A stretch of DNA of 33,322 nt from Bacteroidaceae bacterium (GCA_024401215.1 JAKSLL010000038.1:1-33322), one strand, 5' to 3'; positions 1 to 8,112 are shown, counted from the stretch's first letter. Notes: a model not told the origin generated them from the letters alone. Translations and numbers: made by a program.

Positions 1-2
1 GA

Positions 3-31
3 TAACTCCTCTTTAACTCCACTTTAACTCC
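3..31. repeat. Short 11-bp tandem repeat (TAACTCC units)
   Basis: TAACTCC occurs at 3-9, 14-20 and 25-31, giving an exact 11-bp period (about one helical turn). A dyad GCAAGTT-GA-AACTTGC follows at 41-56. The stretch is at the window edge, so the repeat may extend further left. It could be regulatory or a relic; nothing decides this here. Confidence 0.5.
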
Positions 32-107
32 CCAAAACGAGCAAGTTGAAACTTGCAAAGTTGAATCATGTTAAAAATAATAGGAAACAATCATTTAAGC
101 GTAGTTA

Positions 108-139
108 TTTGTTATTATCGTTTTTTTTGCATATATTTG
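108..139 (+). promoter_or_regulatory. Bacteroidales-type promoter for the XRE pseudogene
   Basis: A -33 TTTG at 108-111 is followed by a 20-nt spacer and a -7 TATATTTG at 132-139, matching the Bacteroidetes consensus TTTG-N19-21-TAnnTTTG. It lies just upstream of the broken XRE gene at 165. Because there is no other clear promoter before 414, it may still drive the nuclease gene. Confidence 0.65.
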
Positions 140-164
140 CGCCTGAATTAAATCTTTTATAACA

Positions 165-377
165 ATGGCAGATCTAATCGCATAAAAGTTGTTCTTGTGG
201 AACAGAAAAGAACTGCTAAGTGGCTTGCTGAATAAATCGGTAAGAGTACTTGTACTGTATCTAAGTGGTGCAGCAACTCTGCTCAACCTGATTTACCAAC
301 TCTTGATTTGATAGCCAAGACTCTTGGAGTCGATGTCAAAGAAGCTTCTCAATGACCCCGAAATGGAGGGTGAATAA
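165..377 (+). pseudogene. Degraded XRE/Cro-type helix-turn-helix regulator
   Basis: Reading across frames gives a recognisable small XRE repressor: MADL, then NRIKVVLVEQKRTAKWLAE, then a HTH segment IGKSTCTVSKW, then LPTLDLIAKTLGVDVKE, ending LLNDPEMEGE. Three lesions break it: a lost base near 176 (the start frame reads into a stop at 183-185), an in-frame TAA after the KWLAE codons where family members usually have Gln, and a gained base near 344 that shifts the last ten codons. The intact relatives are about 65-70 aa and often regulate neighbouring restriction or defence genes (family knowledge). The promoter is preserved, which suggests recent decay, unless the lesions are sequencing errors. 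Confidence 0.75.
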
Positions 378-413
378 GTAAAGAATAACCTTGAATCACG
401 TCTAAATAACGTT

Positions 414-1922
414 ATGAAGAATCTTTCAAAATCTAAATACACCACATATTGCCAATGTCCTAAGGCATTGTGGCTTCGCATCAACAAGCCAGAGGAGCAG
501 ATTATTGACCCATCTGTTCAGGCACGATTTGAGGCTGGTAGTGAAGTTGGTGAACTTGCCAAGCGGTTGTTTGGTGAGTTTGAAGACGTAACTTCTTATA
601 TGCAGATGTCTGATGGTACACAGCGTCTTGACCTGAAAGCAATGATTGCAAAGACTCAGAATTGCCTTAACCGAAATGTGGATAATATTGCCGAAGCTGC
701 TTTCTCGTTTGATGGATGCTATTGCGCTGTAGATATTCTTCACAAGACGGAAGAAGGCTACGCAATCTACGAAGTGAAGAGCAGTACTGACCTCAGTCAT
801 CTCGAAGTATATGCACAGGATGTTGCCTATCAGAAGTATGTGCTAACCAATTGCGGTATCAATGTAACGGGGACCTATCTCGTTAATATCAACAATGAGT
901 ATGTACTGGATGGAGATTTTGATGTAAAGGAATTCTTCAATATAAATGATATCAGCGAGGCAGTAGCTAATGAGTATCTTAAGGTATCTACACGTATCGC
1001 CCAAGCAAAACAGATGCTTGAAGACGAAGAGCCAGAGTGTGAGCTTGGCGAATACTGCCATAAACCGTACGACTGTGCTTTCTGGGAGTATTGTTCGCGA
1101 GACATCATCCCTCATCCATCCGTCTTTGACCTTTACCGAATGAGTTTCAAGAATGCACTTGAGCATATGAATGAAGGTCGCATCACTCTTGAGGACATGC
1201 GAGAGCAGAAGTTGAGCGACACACAACAGTTGCAGTTGGAGTGTACACTTGGCGATAAGACATACATAAACAAGGAAGGCATACGGGAGTTCCTGACACA
1301 GTTGTCTTATCCGCTTTATTTTCTCGACTTCGAGACGGAGCAAACCGTAATACCGAAGTATCAGGGTACGCATCCATACCAACAAGTTACATTCCAGTAT
1401 TCCCTGCATTATATTGAGCAAGAAGGAGGCGAACTGAAACACAGCGAGTTTCTTGGTGATGGTGTTACTGACCCACGTCGTGCCCTTGCCGAACAGCTCT
1501 GCCATGACATTCCGATGAATGTCTGCACCACGGCATACAACAAAGCCTTCGAGTGCACTCGCCTGAAGGAACTTGCAGAGGCATATCCCGACCTTGCCCC
1601 ACACCTTATTAACATAAAGGACCACATTGTTGACCTTCTCGATCCATTCCGTGTCGGCTACTATTATAAGCCAGCCATGAACGGTTCGTTCTCTATCAAG
1701 AAAGTTCTCCCAGCACTCTTCCCTGACGACCCGCAATTGGATTATCACAATCTCACAGGAGGTGTACAGAATGGTGGTGAGGCAATGAGCATCTATCCAT
1801 TAATGGCAGCGATGACACCGGAGGAACGTGAGCACACTCGCAAAGCCCTCCTCGACTATTGCTGTCTTGATACATTTGCCATGGTGAAGGTGTGGGAGAT
1901 GTTATTAGAAGTTACAAAATAA
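414..1922 (+). CDS. DUF2779 double-nuclease protein (Cas4-like PD-(D/E)XK + DEDD exonuclease)
   Basis: The 502-aa protein has two nuclease-like halves. The N-terminal half resembles Cas4/RecB nucleases: D107, then E120-x-K122 (IYEVKSS), with Cys13/Cys15 near the start and Cys215, Cys221 and Cys227 later, the usual arrangement of an Fe-S cluster. The C-terminal half (about 300-500) is the DUF2779 region, with DEDD 3'-5' exonuclease motifs: D305-x-E307 (FLDFETE), acidic residues around 403-410, and a final YCCLDTFA (D486). Known members are uncharacterised but common in accessory loci. Likely substrate is DNA or RNA ends (inference). It is followed after 12 nt by the gene at 1935, so they probably form one unit. 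The start is the first ATG and leaves the Cys motif intact. Confidence 0.85.
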   Translation: MKNLSKSKYTTYCQCPKALWLRINKPEEQIIDPSVQARFEAGSEVGELAKRLFGEFEDVTSYMQMSDGTQRLDLKAMIAKTQNCLNRNVDNIAEAAFSFDGCYCAVDILHKTEEGYAIYEVKSSTDLSHLEVYAQDVAYQKYVLTNCGINVTGTYLVNINNEYVLDGDFDVKEFFNINDISEAVANEYLKVSTRIAQAKQMLEDEEPECELGEYCHKPYDCAFWEYCSRDIIPHPSVFDLYRMSFKNALEHMNEGRITLEDMREQKLSDTQQLQLECTLGDKTYINKEGIREFLTQLSYPLYFLDFETEQTVIPKYQGTHPYQQVTFQYSLHYIEQEGGELKHSEFLGDGVTDPRRALAEQLCHDIPMNVCTTAYNKAFECTRLKELAEAYPDLAPHLINIKDHIVDLLDPFRVGYYYKPAMNGSFSIKKVLPALFPDDPQLDYHNLTGGVQNGGEAMSIYPLMAAMTPEEREHTRKALLDYCCLDTFAMVKVWEMLLEVTK

Positions 1923-1934
1923 AAATAACTATGT

Positions 1935-2405
1935 ATGAAGAACATATATTTCTCGGATGAAGAGATAACCTTCAATGATCTCTATTTCGTATGCTATAAG
2001 ATAGAACGTACTGCACGCCATCTTCATCAGCGCAACAACTATGTTGTAGAGAAGCTTGGTAAGGCTGCACTCGAACGTCAGCTATCCATCGCTGGCACTC
2101 TCCATTGTCTTAATCCAGAACAGGTTGTTGCTGACTGGAAAGATGAGTATGCCCTTGAATCAGGAGACTTCGATGTAACATCTATTGACCCACGATTCAC
2201 AGACAAAGTACCATCAGATACTCAGATGGGAAAGGTTTATGCACGTCTTGTTGATTCTGTGACACCTTCAGGTGGCAACTTTGCAGATTCAATCATCAGC
2301 GTCTATGCTTCACCAATAAGCGAAACCATAGACAACTATAACAGTAGCGCCTATTACGAACCAAGATTCGTTCAGACGAAGGCTTACTTGAATGGGACGT
2401 TTTGA
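1935..2405 (+). CDS. Conserved hypothetical protein paired with DUF2779 nuclease
   Basis: This 156-aa soluble protein has no signal peptide or membrane segment. I do not recognise a named domain. The N-terminal 60 residues look helical and basic (CYKIERTARHLHQRNN), and a short conserved-looking stretch PRFTDKVPSDTQMGKVYARL lies near residues 95-115. It starts 12 nt after the DUF2779 stop, so it is probably co-transcribed and may be an accessory subunit of that nuclease (inference from position only). Confidence 0.7.
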   Translation: MKNIYFSDEEITFNDLYFVCYKIERTARHLHQRNNYVVEKLGKAALERQLSIAGTLHCLNPEQVVADWKDEYALESGDFDVTSIDPRFTDKVPSDTQMGKVYARLVDSVTPSGGNFADSIISVYASPISETIDNYNSSAYYEPRFVQTKAYLNGTF

Positions 2406-2444
2406 GTTTAACTATGCAACAATTAACAAAATCAAATTTATAAT

Positions 2445-3764
2445 ATGGAATTTACTGTTGATGAAATAAAAAATATGATTCGAAAATTCTCACTTAACGA
2501 GAGTCGAGAAGAACTGAATAATTATTACTCCTATAAATCGTTGTGGGAGATCCTAAAATTGGGACGCAGCGAACCATCTCATACACATTTCCTTGCATGG
2601 TTTTTTAATTGTCCAGAGTTCAACAACGACATTAATAATGGACCCTGTAAAAAACTTTTGGTGTTATTATTAGAAAGAGCAGAAAAACAAGGACTGTTAA
2701 AAAATTATGAAAAACTTGTTGATAGCTTCTATAATAGCAGACTATGCATTACTTCATGTAAAGCAGATTCAGAATTTCCAATTGAAGTAAAAGAGGGAGA
2801 AGTGGGAAAACCTCCGTATGGAAAAGGAAACATAGATGTATTTCTAACTATTGACATTTTACTGAACAATCGTGCTGTCGAACCTGAACAGCAAGAAAAA
2901 CGTACTATTCACATCGTCATTGAAAACAAAATAGATGCTCCCGAAACGACAAAATGGTTTAATGAACAACATAAACAAGTTAAAACATCAAAAGATTCAG
3001 TATATACGTTATACCAAACAGATGCGTATAATCAGTACATAAAAAAAACATACTCAAAAGATATAAATTTGTTTGTTTTCCTTAATCCAGTTTCTGATTA
3101 TGAGTTAGATAACATAGTTCAACCAGAATGTCATAACAAGGAATATATCCAAATTAATTATCAGCAACTATTAGATAAAATAATCGAGCCAATATACAAA
3201 CGTAGTAACATACCAAGTAATCATAAATCCAAATTATTTGATTATATACGAATTTTAAGTAAACCTTCAGAAACTGATACAAATAAAAATATAACTATTA
3301 TGGCAATACCAGCAAAAGAAAAAGAACTACTTGTTAATTTCTTCAATGAGAATCAAGATCTTATAAGAGCTGCAATAACAGCTATAGGAGATGAGGATTT
3401 GTCTGACGCTTTAGCAAATATAGAAAAAGACCCTAAAGACCGTACAAAGTATAAAATATCCTTCAATGGAAATACTGTAAATAATATCAGTAAAGCTCAC
3501 CTCGCTTCAAAATTTGTAGAAACATACATCTCCGCAAACCCTAACATAACCAAAGATGAGTTGAGTAAAACATTTTCAGGAATATGTTCAAGTTTTTTTA
3601 CGGAATCTAACGATAAAAAACATGACGAAGTAATTATTGGCAATGACAAGTTATATATTCCTAATCAAATTTGGGGAGCAGGTTCAAAATATTTTAATGA
3701 TCTTATGGCTACAATAGACAGCCTAAAGAATAAGTGTAAAATAAAAGTGGAGAAAGAACAATAG
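2445..3764 (+). CDS. PD-(D/E)XK nuclease superfamily protein (PDDEXK_4-like)
   Basis: The 439-aa protein carries the hallmarks of the PDDEXK_4 family: an N-terminal HTHFLAWFF segment (about 46-54), an Asp in GNIDVFLTI (about 130), and the catalytic E-x-K as IVIENKIDAPE (about 160). A Gln-rich helix (EQHKQV) and an aromatic segment LYQTDAYNQYI follow, as in related enzymes. The C-terminal 170 residues are charged and of unknown role. Members are predicted DNA nucleases of unknown target. The gene is visibly richer in A and T than its left neighbours, which suggests separate acquisition. It begins 39 nt after the previous stop. Confidence 0.8.
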   Translation: MEFTVDEIKNMIRKFSLNESREELNNYYSYKSLWEILKLGRSEPSHTHFLAWFFNCPEFNNDINNGPCKKLLVLLLERAEKQGLLKNYEKLVDSFYNSRLCITSCKADSEFPIEVKEGEVGKPPYGKGNIDVFLTIDILLNNRAVEPEQQEKRTIHIVIENKIDAPETTKWFNEQHKQVKTSKDSVYTLYQTDAYNQYIKKTYSKDINLFVFLNPVSDYELDNIVQPECHNKEYIQINYQQLLDKIIEPIYKRSNIPSNHKSKLFDYIRILSKPSETDTNKNITIMAIPAKEKELLVNFFNENQDLIRAAITAIGDEDLSDALANIEKDPKDRTKYKISFNGNTVNNISKAHLASKFVETYISANPNITKDELSKTFSGICSSFFTESNDKKHDEVIIGNDKLYIPNQIWGAGSKYFNDLMATIDSLKNKCKIKVEKEQ

Positions 3765-3787
3765 AATAGTAAGCTGGGATATCATTT

Positions 3788-3886
3788 ATGTCTCGCAGCA
3801 AACTACATAACAAATATATGCGGAAGCAATGGAAAGGTCGGTCTTATTTGTATCGAAAGCGAGAGAATAACAGCCAACAATCGTAG
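3788..3886 (+). pseudogene. Truncated copy of the 4125 gene (N-terminal fragment)
   Basis: ATG at 3788 opens a 32-codon frame whose first 19 residues, MSRSKLHNKYMRKQWKGRS, match those of the protein starting at 4125 (MSRSNLHNKFMRKQWKGRS). The nucleotide match covers about 57 bases at 3788-3844 versus 4125-4181, with only a handful of differences, and then the two diverge. It is best read as a duplicated gene fragment. It could still make a short basic peptide, since it has ATG and a stop. Confidence 0.65.
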
Positions 3887-3928
3887 AACAAGTATCAATC
3901 AATTAACGTTTAACAAAATAAAAAAATT

Positions 3929-4138
3929 ATGACACAAGTAAAGTTTTTTGACAGCTCTACCTCTATTGGAGCATTAGAAAGAAAGGTTAACGATTTTCTT
4001 TCTGAACATGCAAACATGATTGTGGTTAAGGACGTTAAGTACACTGCAGAACCAAATAATGGACGCAGTGGTCGAAACGTTACAGCAATGGTTATCTACG
4101 AGACGGAAGATTTAATCAACCTTGATGTCTCGGAGTAA
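3929..4138 (+). CDS. Cse60-like small protein
   Basis: The 69-aa protein (MTQVKFFDSSTSI..., then IVVKDVKYTAE and NVTAMVIYE) has the length and the beta-alpha-beta layout of the family annotated as sporulation protein Cse60. Members outside Firmicutes occur in mobile and accessory regions with unknown roles; sporulation is not expected here. The A-rich sequence just upstream is a typical Bacteroidales start region. Its last 14 nt overlap the gene starting at 4125, so translation is probably coupled. Confidence 0.65.
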   Translation: MTQVKFFDSSTSIGALERKVNDFLSEHANMIVVKDVKYTAEPNNGRSGRNVTAMVIYETEDLINLDVSE

Positions 4139-4457
4139 CCTACATAACAAATTCATGCGGAAGCAATGGAAAGGTCGGTCTTTGTTTATGGCAAAGGCTG
4201 ACCTTCCTGTGCGCAATGAGCATCGGCAGGATGAGTGTCCGAAGAACAAACCTTCGAAGTTTATCACTACCAGGTGCAGTTTTAGCAAAGTGGCTTGGTT
4301 GCAAGAGTCAACAAACTTTGGTGGGCATAAGATTCCGAAGGGTGGACATCGCAAGGTCAGTGGCATTGTGAGAGCCAAAGTGCGTGACGAAGTGAGACGT
4401 GAGATTGTAAATGAATTAATAACTTCTAAAAACAATAATAGCTATGAGTCTATTTAA
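4125..4457 (+). CDS. Small basic hypothetical protein
   Basis: The 110-aa protein is rich in Lys and Arg, with clusters such as RKQWKGRS near the start and HRKVSGIVRAKVRDEVRREIVNEL near the end; nucleic-acid binding is plausible but unproven. No named domain is recognised. I chose ATG at 4125 rather than the TTG one codon earlier. It overlaps the Cse60-like gene upstream by 14 nt and the metallopeptidase gene downstream by 14 nt, so the three genes form a tightly coupled unit. Its first 19 codons are duplicated at 3788. Confidence 0.65.
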   Translation: MSRSNLHNKFMRKQWKGRSLFMAKADLPVRNEHRQDECPKNKPSKFITTRCSFSKVAWLQESTNFGGHKIPKGGHRKVSGIVRAKVRDEVRREIVNELITSKNNNSYESI

Positions 4458-5220
4458 TGATGATTTGTTTGACACGGATGAGTATTCTGTGCTAGACAAT
4501 CTTTTTCTTCCATACAAATATATTTTGGGAGAAGAAATTAGTAGAAAAATAAAAGAGTTTACCATTAAAATGAAAGATGAAGATGAACGATTATTCGATG
4601 TGCTAAGAAGAGAACTTTCTAATTGGTTAGTTTGTGATAAACTATTAGAAAACGACATAAAATTCGAAATTGACGATGCCCAATCTCCCGTATATGAATC
4701 TGGTATATGCAGATATGGGCAATATAGTCCATTAGAGAAGAAAATAACTCTCTTTATCAAGAATATTCCTGATGACGAATTTGCCGAAATCAAAGCTTCT
4801 ACCATTCTTCATGAGTTAATGCATGCATACTTCGATTGTTGTTTATCGAGAAAACCTGATTTAGAATTTATTGAGGAACCACTTGCTGAAGCTGGTATGC
4901 TTGATTTCTTATATCAGTGCAACGGCAGGTCATTTGATAATGTTCTACAGAGAGTTGCTGAAAAGGAAAAGACTTCTTGCATTGCACATTATGGTTTTGG
5001 TGCATACATTCATCAGCAATCTAAAGATGAAGTTGGCACATTGTATGAATTATACTATAAGATACTTCACAAAGGTTGTTGTATTGACGTAAATAAATTC
5101 ATTGAAGGATTGAATGAGTATGGAGAATATAAAAAAATCATTTGCAAACCTTCACAAGATGAAAAGAAATATGAGTTGTTAAGATCTATTCTGAAAAAAG
5201 TAGAAAAAGAATGTAAATAG
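4444..5220 (+). CDS. HExxH zinc metallopeptidase-like protein (gluzincin type)
   Basis: The 258-aa protein has HELMH at residues 123-127 within TILHELMHAYFD, and a Glu-rich segment 20 residues later (EEPLAEAG, E144-E149) that can supply the third zinc ligand and the gluzincin glutamate. There is no signal peptide or membrane segment, so it should be cytoplasmic. Such small metallopeptidases in accessory loci often act on regulators (family knowledge), but no substrate is visible here; no intact HTH repressor lies next to it. It is the last gene of the overlapping trio and AT-rich like it. The operator-promoter of the next gene begins one nucleotide after its stop codon. Confidence 0.75.
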   Translation: MSLFNDDLFDTDEYSVLDNLFLPYKYILGEEISRKIKEFTIKMKDEDERLFDVLRRELSNWLVCDKLLENDIKFEIDDAQSPVYESGICRYGQYSPLEKKITLFIKNIPDDEFAEIKASTILHELMHAYFDCCLSRKPDLEFIEEPLAEAGMLDFLYQCNGRSFDNVLQRVAEKEKTSCIAHYGFGAYIHQQSKDEVGTLYELYYKILHKGCCIDVNKFIEGLNEYGEYKKIICKPSQDEKKYELLRSILKKVEKECK

Positions 5221-5221
5221 T

Positions 5222-5354
5222 CATACAAAGAATTTGAAAGCCTAACATCTTAAAAATGAACGATTAACAAATAATGACTTCAATACGTCAACAGGTTATT
5301 CAAACTCTTTGAAAGCATTTTCATGGTTTCGATAAGAAATTTATCGTACTTTTG
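5222..5354 (+). promoter_or_regulatory. Island operator-promoter A (two dyads + -7 box)
   Basis: The distal dyad CATACAA-AGAAT-TTGAAAG is at 5222-5240 and the proximal dyad TATTCAA-ACTCT-TTGAAAG at 5297-5315. The right arms begin at 5234 and 5309, 75 bp apart. The -7 box TACTTTTG at 5347-5354 lies 38 bp after the start of the proximal right arm, with a -33-like TTTC at 5327-5330. It drives the gene at 5382. It is one of five promoters with this geometry. Confidence 0.75.
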
Positions 5355-5381
5355 CATCATTAAACAAATAAATAAAGAATT

Positions 5382-6575
5382 ATGAGCAATATGACAACAA
5401 ATATGACAAACAGTTTTAAAACATGGGTTAAAGCTCCAGTGGGAACATACGGCAAGAGCGTTGACGATCCAGTAGTAAAATCAGATTCTTCTTATCAGAC
5501 TTATCTGAATAATGCAGTACAGGGAATTTTAGAAAGTCCTGCGAAAAGTATTATTCCCAATAGGTATCTTGCAACGATTTTCAATGATAATGACTACCTT
5601 ACTATTATTGAGGGATTTATTTACAATGAAGATCTGCTTTTTGCTCTTACTACAGCTGAAGTCGTATTGAAATTTGTAAATAGTGGCATTGATTATCACA
5701 AGAAATCAGGAACATCACTTGATGACAAGAACTACAAAGAATTGCGAAATTCATGTTCCGCACTTAAAGCGTTGCTTATTTATTTAAATAGTAATCAGGT
5801 ATGGATCGACAAGTTTACATGGACATCATCGTATAATACTAAGCAGTTAAGCTCCATCCGTAATTCGTTCCGTAAACCTGATATCCATAAGATTGACGGC
5901 AACGAATGTTTGATGAATGTCAAAGCCTTCGACTTCATCCGTATGGCAATCGAGAATTCCTATTTCTTTGATCCGGATAGCACAATCGACCGACATAAGG
6001 AAATTGTATCGTGTATAACCAACAACCAAGAACTTCCTGCAAGATGGAGTTCGGAAAATGGAGCCTATAACAAAACTGTCTCCACGAAGAAAGATGCTGT
6101 AAATACCTCTGGTTTAGTTTATAAAGGAGTCTATCCTGTTAAAATTGACGGTAACGGCAATGCACAGGTGAAGTCACAAATCAGCGTTTACACAGGATAT
6201 ACCGTTAACGGTGGCATTGACACAATTTTCCAGAATTATAAAATTTCTCATCTCTGGGGCAATGCATACGATCCAAGATATTTCACCAATCTTTGGAACC
6301 TCGTTCTTGTTCCATCATGGGCTAATGATTTGTTGGACAAGGATGAATATGCGCCAGGAGCTTCACCACTGGTTATAAAATTGAAATCAACATTCAAAGC
6401 TATCTGTCTGAAGCACTATAAAATGAAGGACAAGGATTATGATTTCAATTTATGGAACGGTACACCAACTCATCTCTCCAAAGTGGTGAAAGGTGAGTAT
6501 ATGATTAACTGTATAAGCCAACTTCAGTCAGGAGAAAAACTCTCGGCTATAAAGAAAGTATCGGTAAAGGTGTAA
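5382..6575 (+). CDS. Hypothetical protein with HNH-like C-terminal motif
   Basis: The 397-aa cytoplasmic protein is not a family I can name. Its most telling segment is ISHLWGNAYDPRYFTNLWNL followed by VLVPSWANDLLDKDE (about residues 287-322). The spacing of His, then Asn in TNLWNLVLVP, then a polar end recalls the beta-beta-alpha-metal core of HNH nucleases, though the usual final His is replaced by Trp or Asn. It has its own operator-promoter just upstream and is the first gene of the co-regulated island. The N-terminus MSNMTTNMTNS is low-complexity and resembles the start of the next gene (MSEMTN), whose leader is also similar. Nuclease function is inference. Confidence 0.6.
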   Translation: MSNMTTNMTNSFKTWVKAPVGTYGKSVDDPVVKSDSSYQTYLNNAVQGILESPAKSIIPNRYLATIFNDNDYLTIIEGFIYNEDLLFALTTAEVVLKFVNSGIDYHKKSGTSLDDKNYKELRNSCSALKALLIYLNSNQVWIDKFTWTSSYNTKQLSSIRNSFRKPDIHKIDGNECLMNVKAFDFIRMAIENSYFFDPDSTIDRHKEIVSCITNNQELPARWSSENGAYNKTVSTKKDAVNTSGLVYKGVYPVKIDGNGNAQVKSQISVYTGYTVNGGIDTIFQNYKISHLWGNAYDPRYFTNLWNLVLVPSWANDLLDKDEYAPGASPLVIKLKSTFKAICLKHYKMKDKDYDFNLWNGTPTHLSKVVKGEYMINCISQLQSGEKLSAIKKVSVKV

Positions 6576-6589
6576 GAAACATGATATCG

Positions 6590-6597
6590 TACCTTTG
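6590..6597 (+). promoter_or_regulatory. Promoter -7 box for the acidic-protein operon
   Basis: TACCTTTG at 6590-6597 sits in the same TCGTACNTTTGCATCA context as the box at 5347, and the A-rich leader up to the ATG is also similar, suggesting a duplicated promoter and leader. A degenerate half-dyad (AAGAAAG at 6552-6558, 38 bp upstream of the box) is present, but the full two-dyad arrangement is not. Confidence 0.6.
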
Positions 6598-6625
6598 CAT
6601 CACCAACATAAACAAATAAAGGATT

Positions 6626-7195
6626 ATGAGCGAAATGACAAACAAAACGATTGCAGTAGTAGCAAATGAGAAGAACAAGATGCACAAGAGCATCTTTGAA
6701 GACGAGCTGTTCGACGATGTTTCTTCTTATGACTCAAATGAACTTAATTGCAGAATAGGCATTCCTATGGAGTTCTCCTTCTATAAGGACAGAGGATTCA
6801 TCAAGAAAGGTGACAGTATCTGCATTGATGATTGCAAGATGTCGGAGGTAACCACCGAACTTGATTCTCTCTTTGGCAAACTGAGCTGTCATAATACTGC
6901 CAATGATTTTGATTTGTCAGCAGATGCACTGGTATATGAGATTTCAGATTCCATAAATGGTGAGATGATACAGGAACAGCTTGTTGCGTCTGTTGTGCCA
7001 GAAGATGATGCTCAGAAAAGGTGCTTCTTCGAGGAGATTCTCAATGCCCCGAAAGACAAGGACTATGCCGTACTGGCTTTTGATTGGAAAGAACAGCGAA
7101 TTGTGTTCTACGGCATGTATAAGCTTTGTCAGATAGAAAGCTGTATGCAGCAAAGGGTAATAATGAATTTGTTAGATGAAAACTACACCATCTAA
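6626..7195 (+). CDS. Acidic hypothetical protein (189 aa)
   Basis: The protein has no recognised domain, signal peptide or membrane segment. It is acidic and Ser/Asp-rich in the first 70 residues (SIFEDELFDDVSSYDSNELN). The C-terminal half contains SVVPEDDAQKRCFFEEILN and a beta-rich stretch DYAVLAFDWKEQRIVFYGMYKL. It is the first of five or six closely spaced genes up to 9552, all lacking recognisable homologies, and follows its own promoter at 6590. Confidence 0.6.
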   Translation: MSEMTNKTIAVVANEKNKMHKSIFEDELFDDVSSYDSNELNCRIGIPMEFSFYKDRGFIKKGDSICIDDCKMSEVTTELDSLFGKLSCHNTANDFDLSADALVYEISDSINGEMIQEQLVASVVPEDDAQKRCFFEEILNAPKDKDYAVLAFDWKEQRIVFYGMYKLCQIESCMQQRVIMNLLDENYTI

Positions 7196-7271
7196 CATTA
7201 ACGACAAAGGAATATGAATACAAGAATTTCAGAAGAAGACTGAATACACATATCAACACAATAAAGACATC

Positions 7272-7595
7272 ATGGAACAGAAGAACAACGAAAAAGACAT
7301 TGAAGCTCGCAAGTTGATTGCCCAGATTCAGAGTGGCGATACAGAAGCGGAGGCTCGTTTGGTAGAACTCCACAAAGAATTTACTGCATCTGTGATGCGA
7401 CAGTACAAAGGAAAGGGACTATCAGATGAGGAAATAACTTCTGCCTGTGAATCTGCATTGAAGCGTGCAGCACGCAAGTTTGACCTGGACAAGGATTTCG
7501 CATTCATCTCTTATGCAATATGGTGGATGAAAGAAGGAGTACTTCAGGCTCAGAAAGCAAAACGAATGGAGAAAATTAATCAGATTTTTACATAA
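7272..7595 (+). CDS. Orphan sigma-70 region 2 protein
   Basis: The 107-aa protein aligns by eye with sigma-70 region 1.2/2 only: IAQIQSGDTEAEARLVELH, then VMRQYKGKGLSDEEI, ALKRAARKFDLDKDFAFISYAIWWMKEGVLQA. The YAIWWMKE segment corresponds to the YAxWWIRQ signature that contacts the -10 element. Regions 3 and 4 are absent and no remnant is seen, because the next gene starts 5 nt after the stop. It could bind core polymerase as a minimal sigma, or act as a decoy or modulator of the full sigma factor encoded at 13384 in the same island (inference). ATG at 7272 is the first good start after the preceding gene. Confidence 0.75.
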   Translation: MEQKNNEKDIEARKLIAQIQSGDTEAEARLVELHKEFTASVMRQYKGKGLSDEEITSACESALKRAARKFDLDKDFAFISYAIWWMKEGVLQAQKAKRMEKINQIFT

Positions 7596-7599
7596 TAAT

Positions 7600-8106
7600 A
7601 TGACAAAGACGGAACTTGGGAACAGCGATGCCCTGAAAGCTATAATAGAGCAGTTGGAGAACAACCAGGACAAGACAATAACAGTTGTGGCGACTGTTGG
7701 AGAACTGGACTTTACAGAGGAGATTACAATACCCAAAGAGGCATGGGACAAGATTGTAGAATCCGCTGCCTATGAGGTAAAGTGCTCCATAGAAGACGAA
7801 GAAGGTCCGGATAGCGACATCACACCAGATGTTGCTTACCACCTCTGTAGCCGTGGCATAACCATAGCGGGCATTCTTGATCAATGCAGCAAACTCGAAG
7901 AGCTTCGCAACCGCATGTTGGTTGATTTGCTTACAAACGAAGAGTATGAACGTGATGAATATTCTTTGCTTGAAGGCATCGAAGATTTCAAGGTTGCCAT
8001 GTGCGGTTACAATGATGCTGACGAGGACATGTCAGACAAGCAGATTGTCTTTATACACGATGATTATCCACAAATCCTTATTGATGAAATAGAAGCAAAA
8101 CTATAG
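7600..8106 (+). CDS. Acidic hypothetical protein (168 aa)
   Basis: Very acidic soluble protein with repeated Asp/Glu clusters (SIEDEEGPDSDITPD, YNDADEDMSDKQ). No known domain is recognised. The start lies 5 nt after the mini-sigma stop, implying co-transcription and coupled translation. High negative charge could suit binding to polymerase, a sigma factor or a nucleic-acid-binding protein, but this is speculation; function unknown. Confidence 0.6.
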   Translation: MTKTELGNSDALKAIIEQLENNQDKTITVVATVGELDFTEEITIPKEAWDKIVESAAYEVKCSIEDEEGPDSDITPDVAYHLCSRGITIAGILDQCSKLEELRNRMLVDLLTNEEYERDEYSLLEGIEDFKVAMCGYNDADEDMSDKQIVFIHDDYPQILIDEIEAKL

Positions 8107-8112
8107 AACAGA

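Noticed and set aside
41-56. GCAAGTT-GA-AACTTGC as a terminator hairpin
   Set aside because: The 2-nt spacer is too short for a loop and no U-run follows; at most an operator dyad.
843-1748. Long minus-strand ORF opposite the DUF2779 gene
   Set aside because: Antisense shadow: the plus-strand frame has clear nuclease motifs, and the minus-strand protein has none.
6475-6597. A sixth two-dyad operator before the 6626 gene
   Set aside because: The -7 box is good and a degenerate half (AAGAAAG) sits at the right distance, but the left arm is poor, the candidate distal site is 66 bp away with a 4-nt spacer, and all lie in coding sequence.
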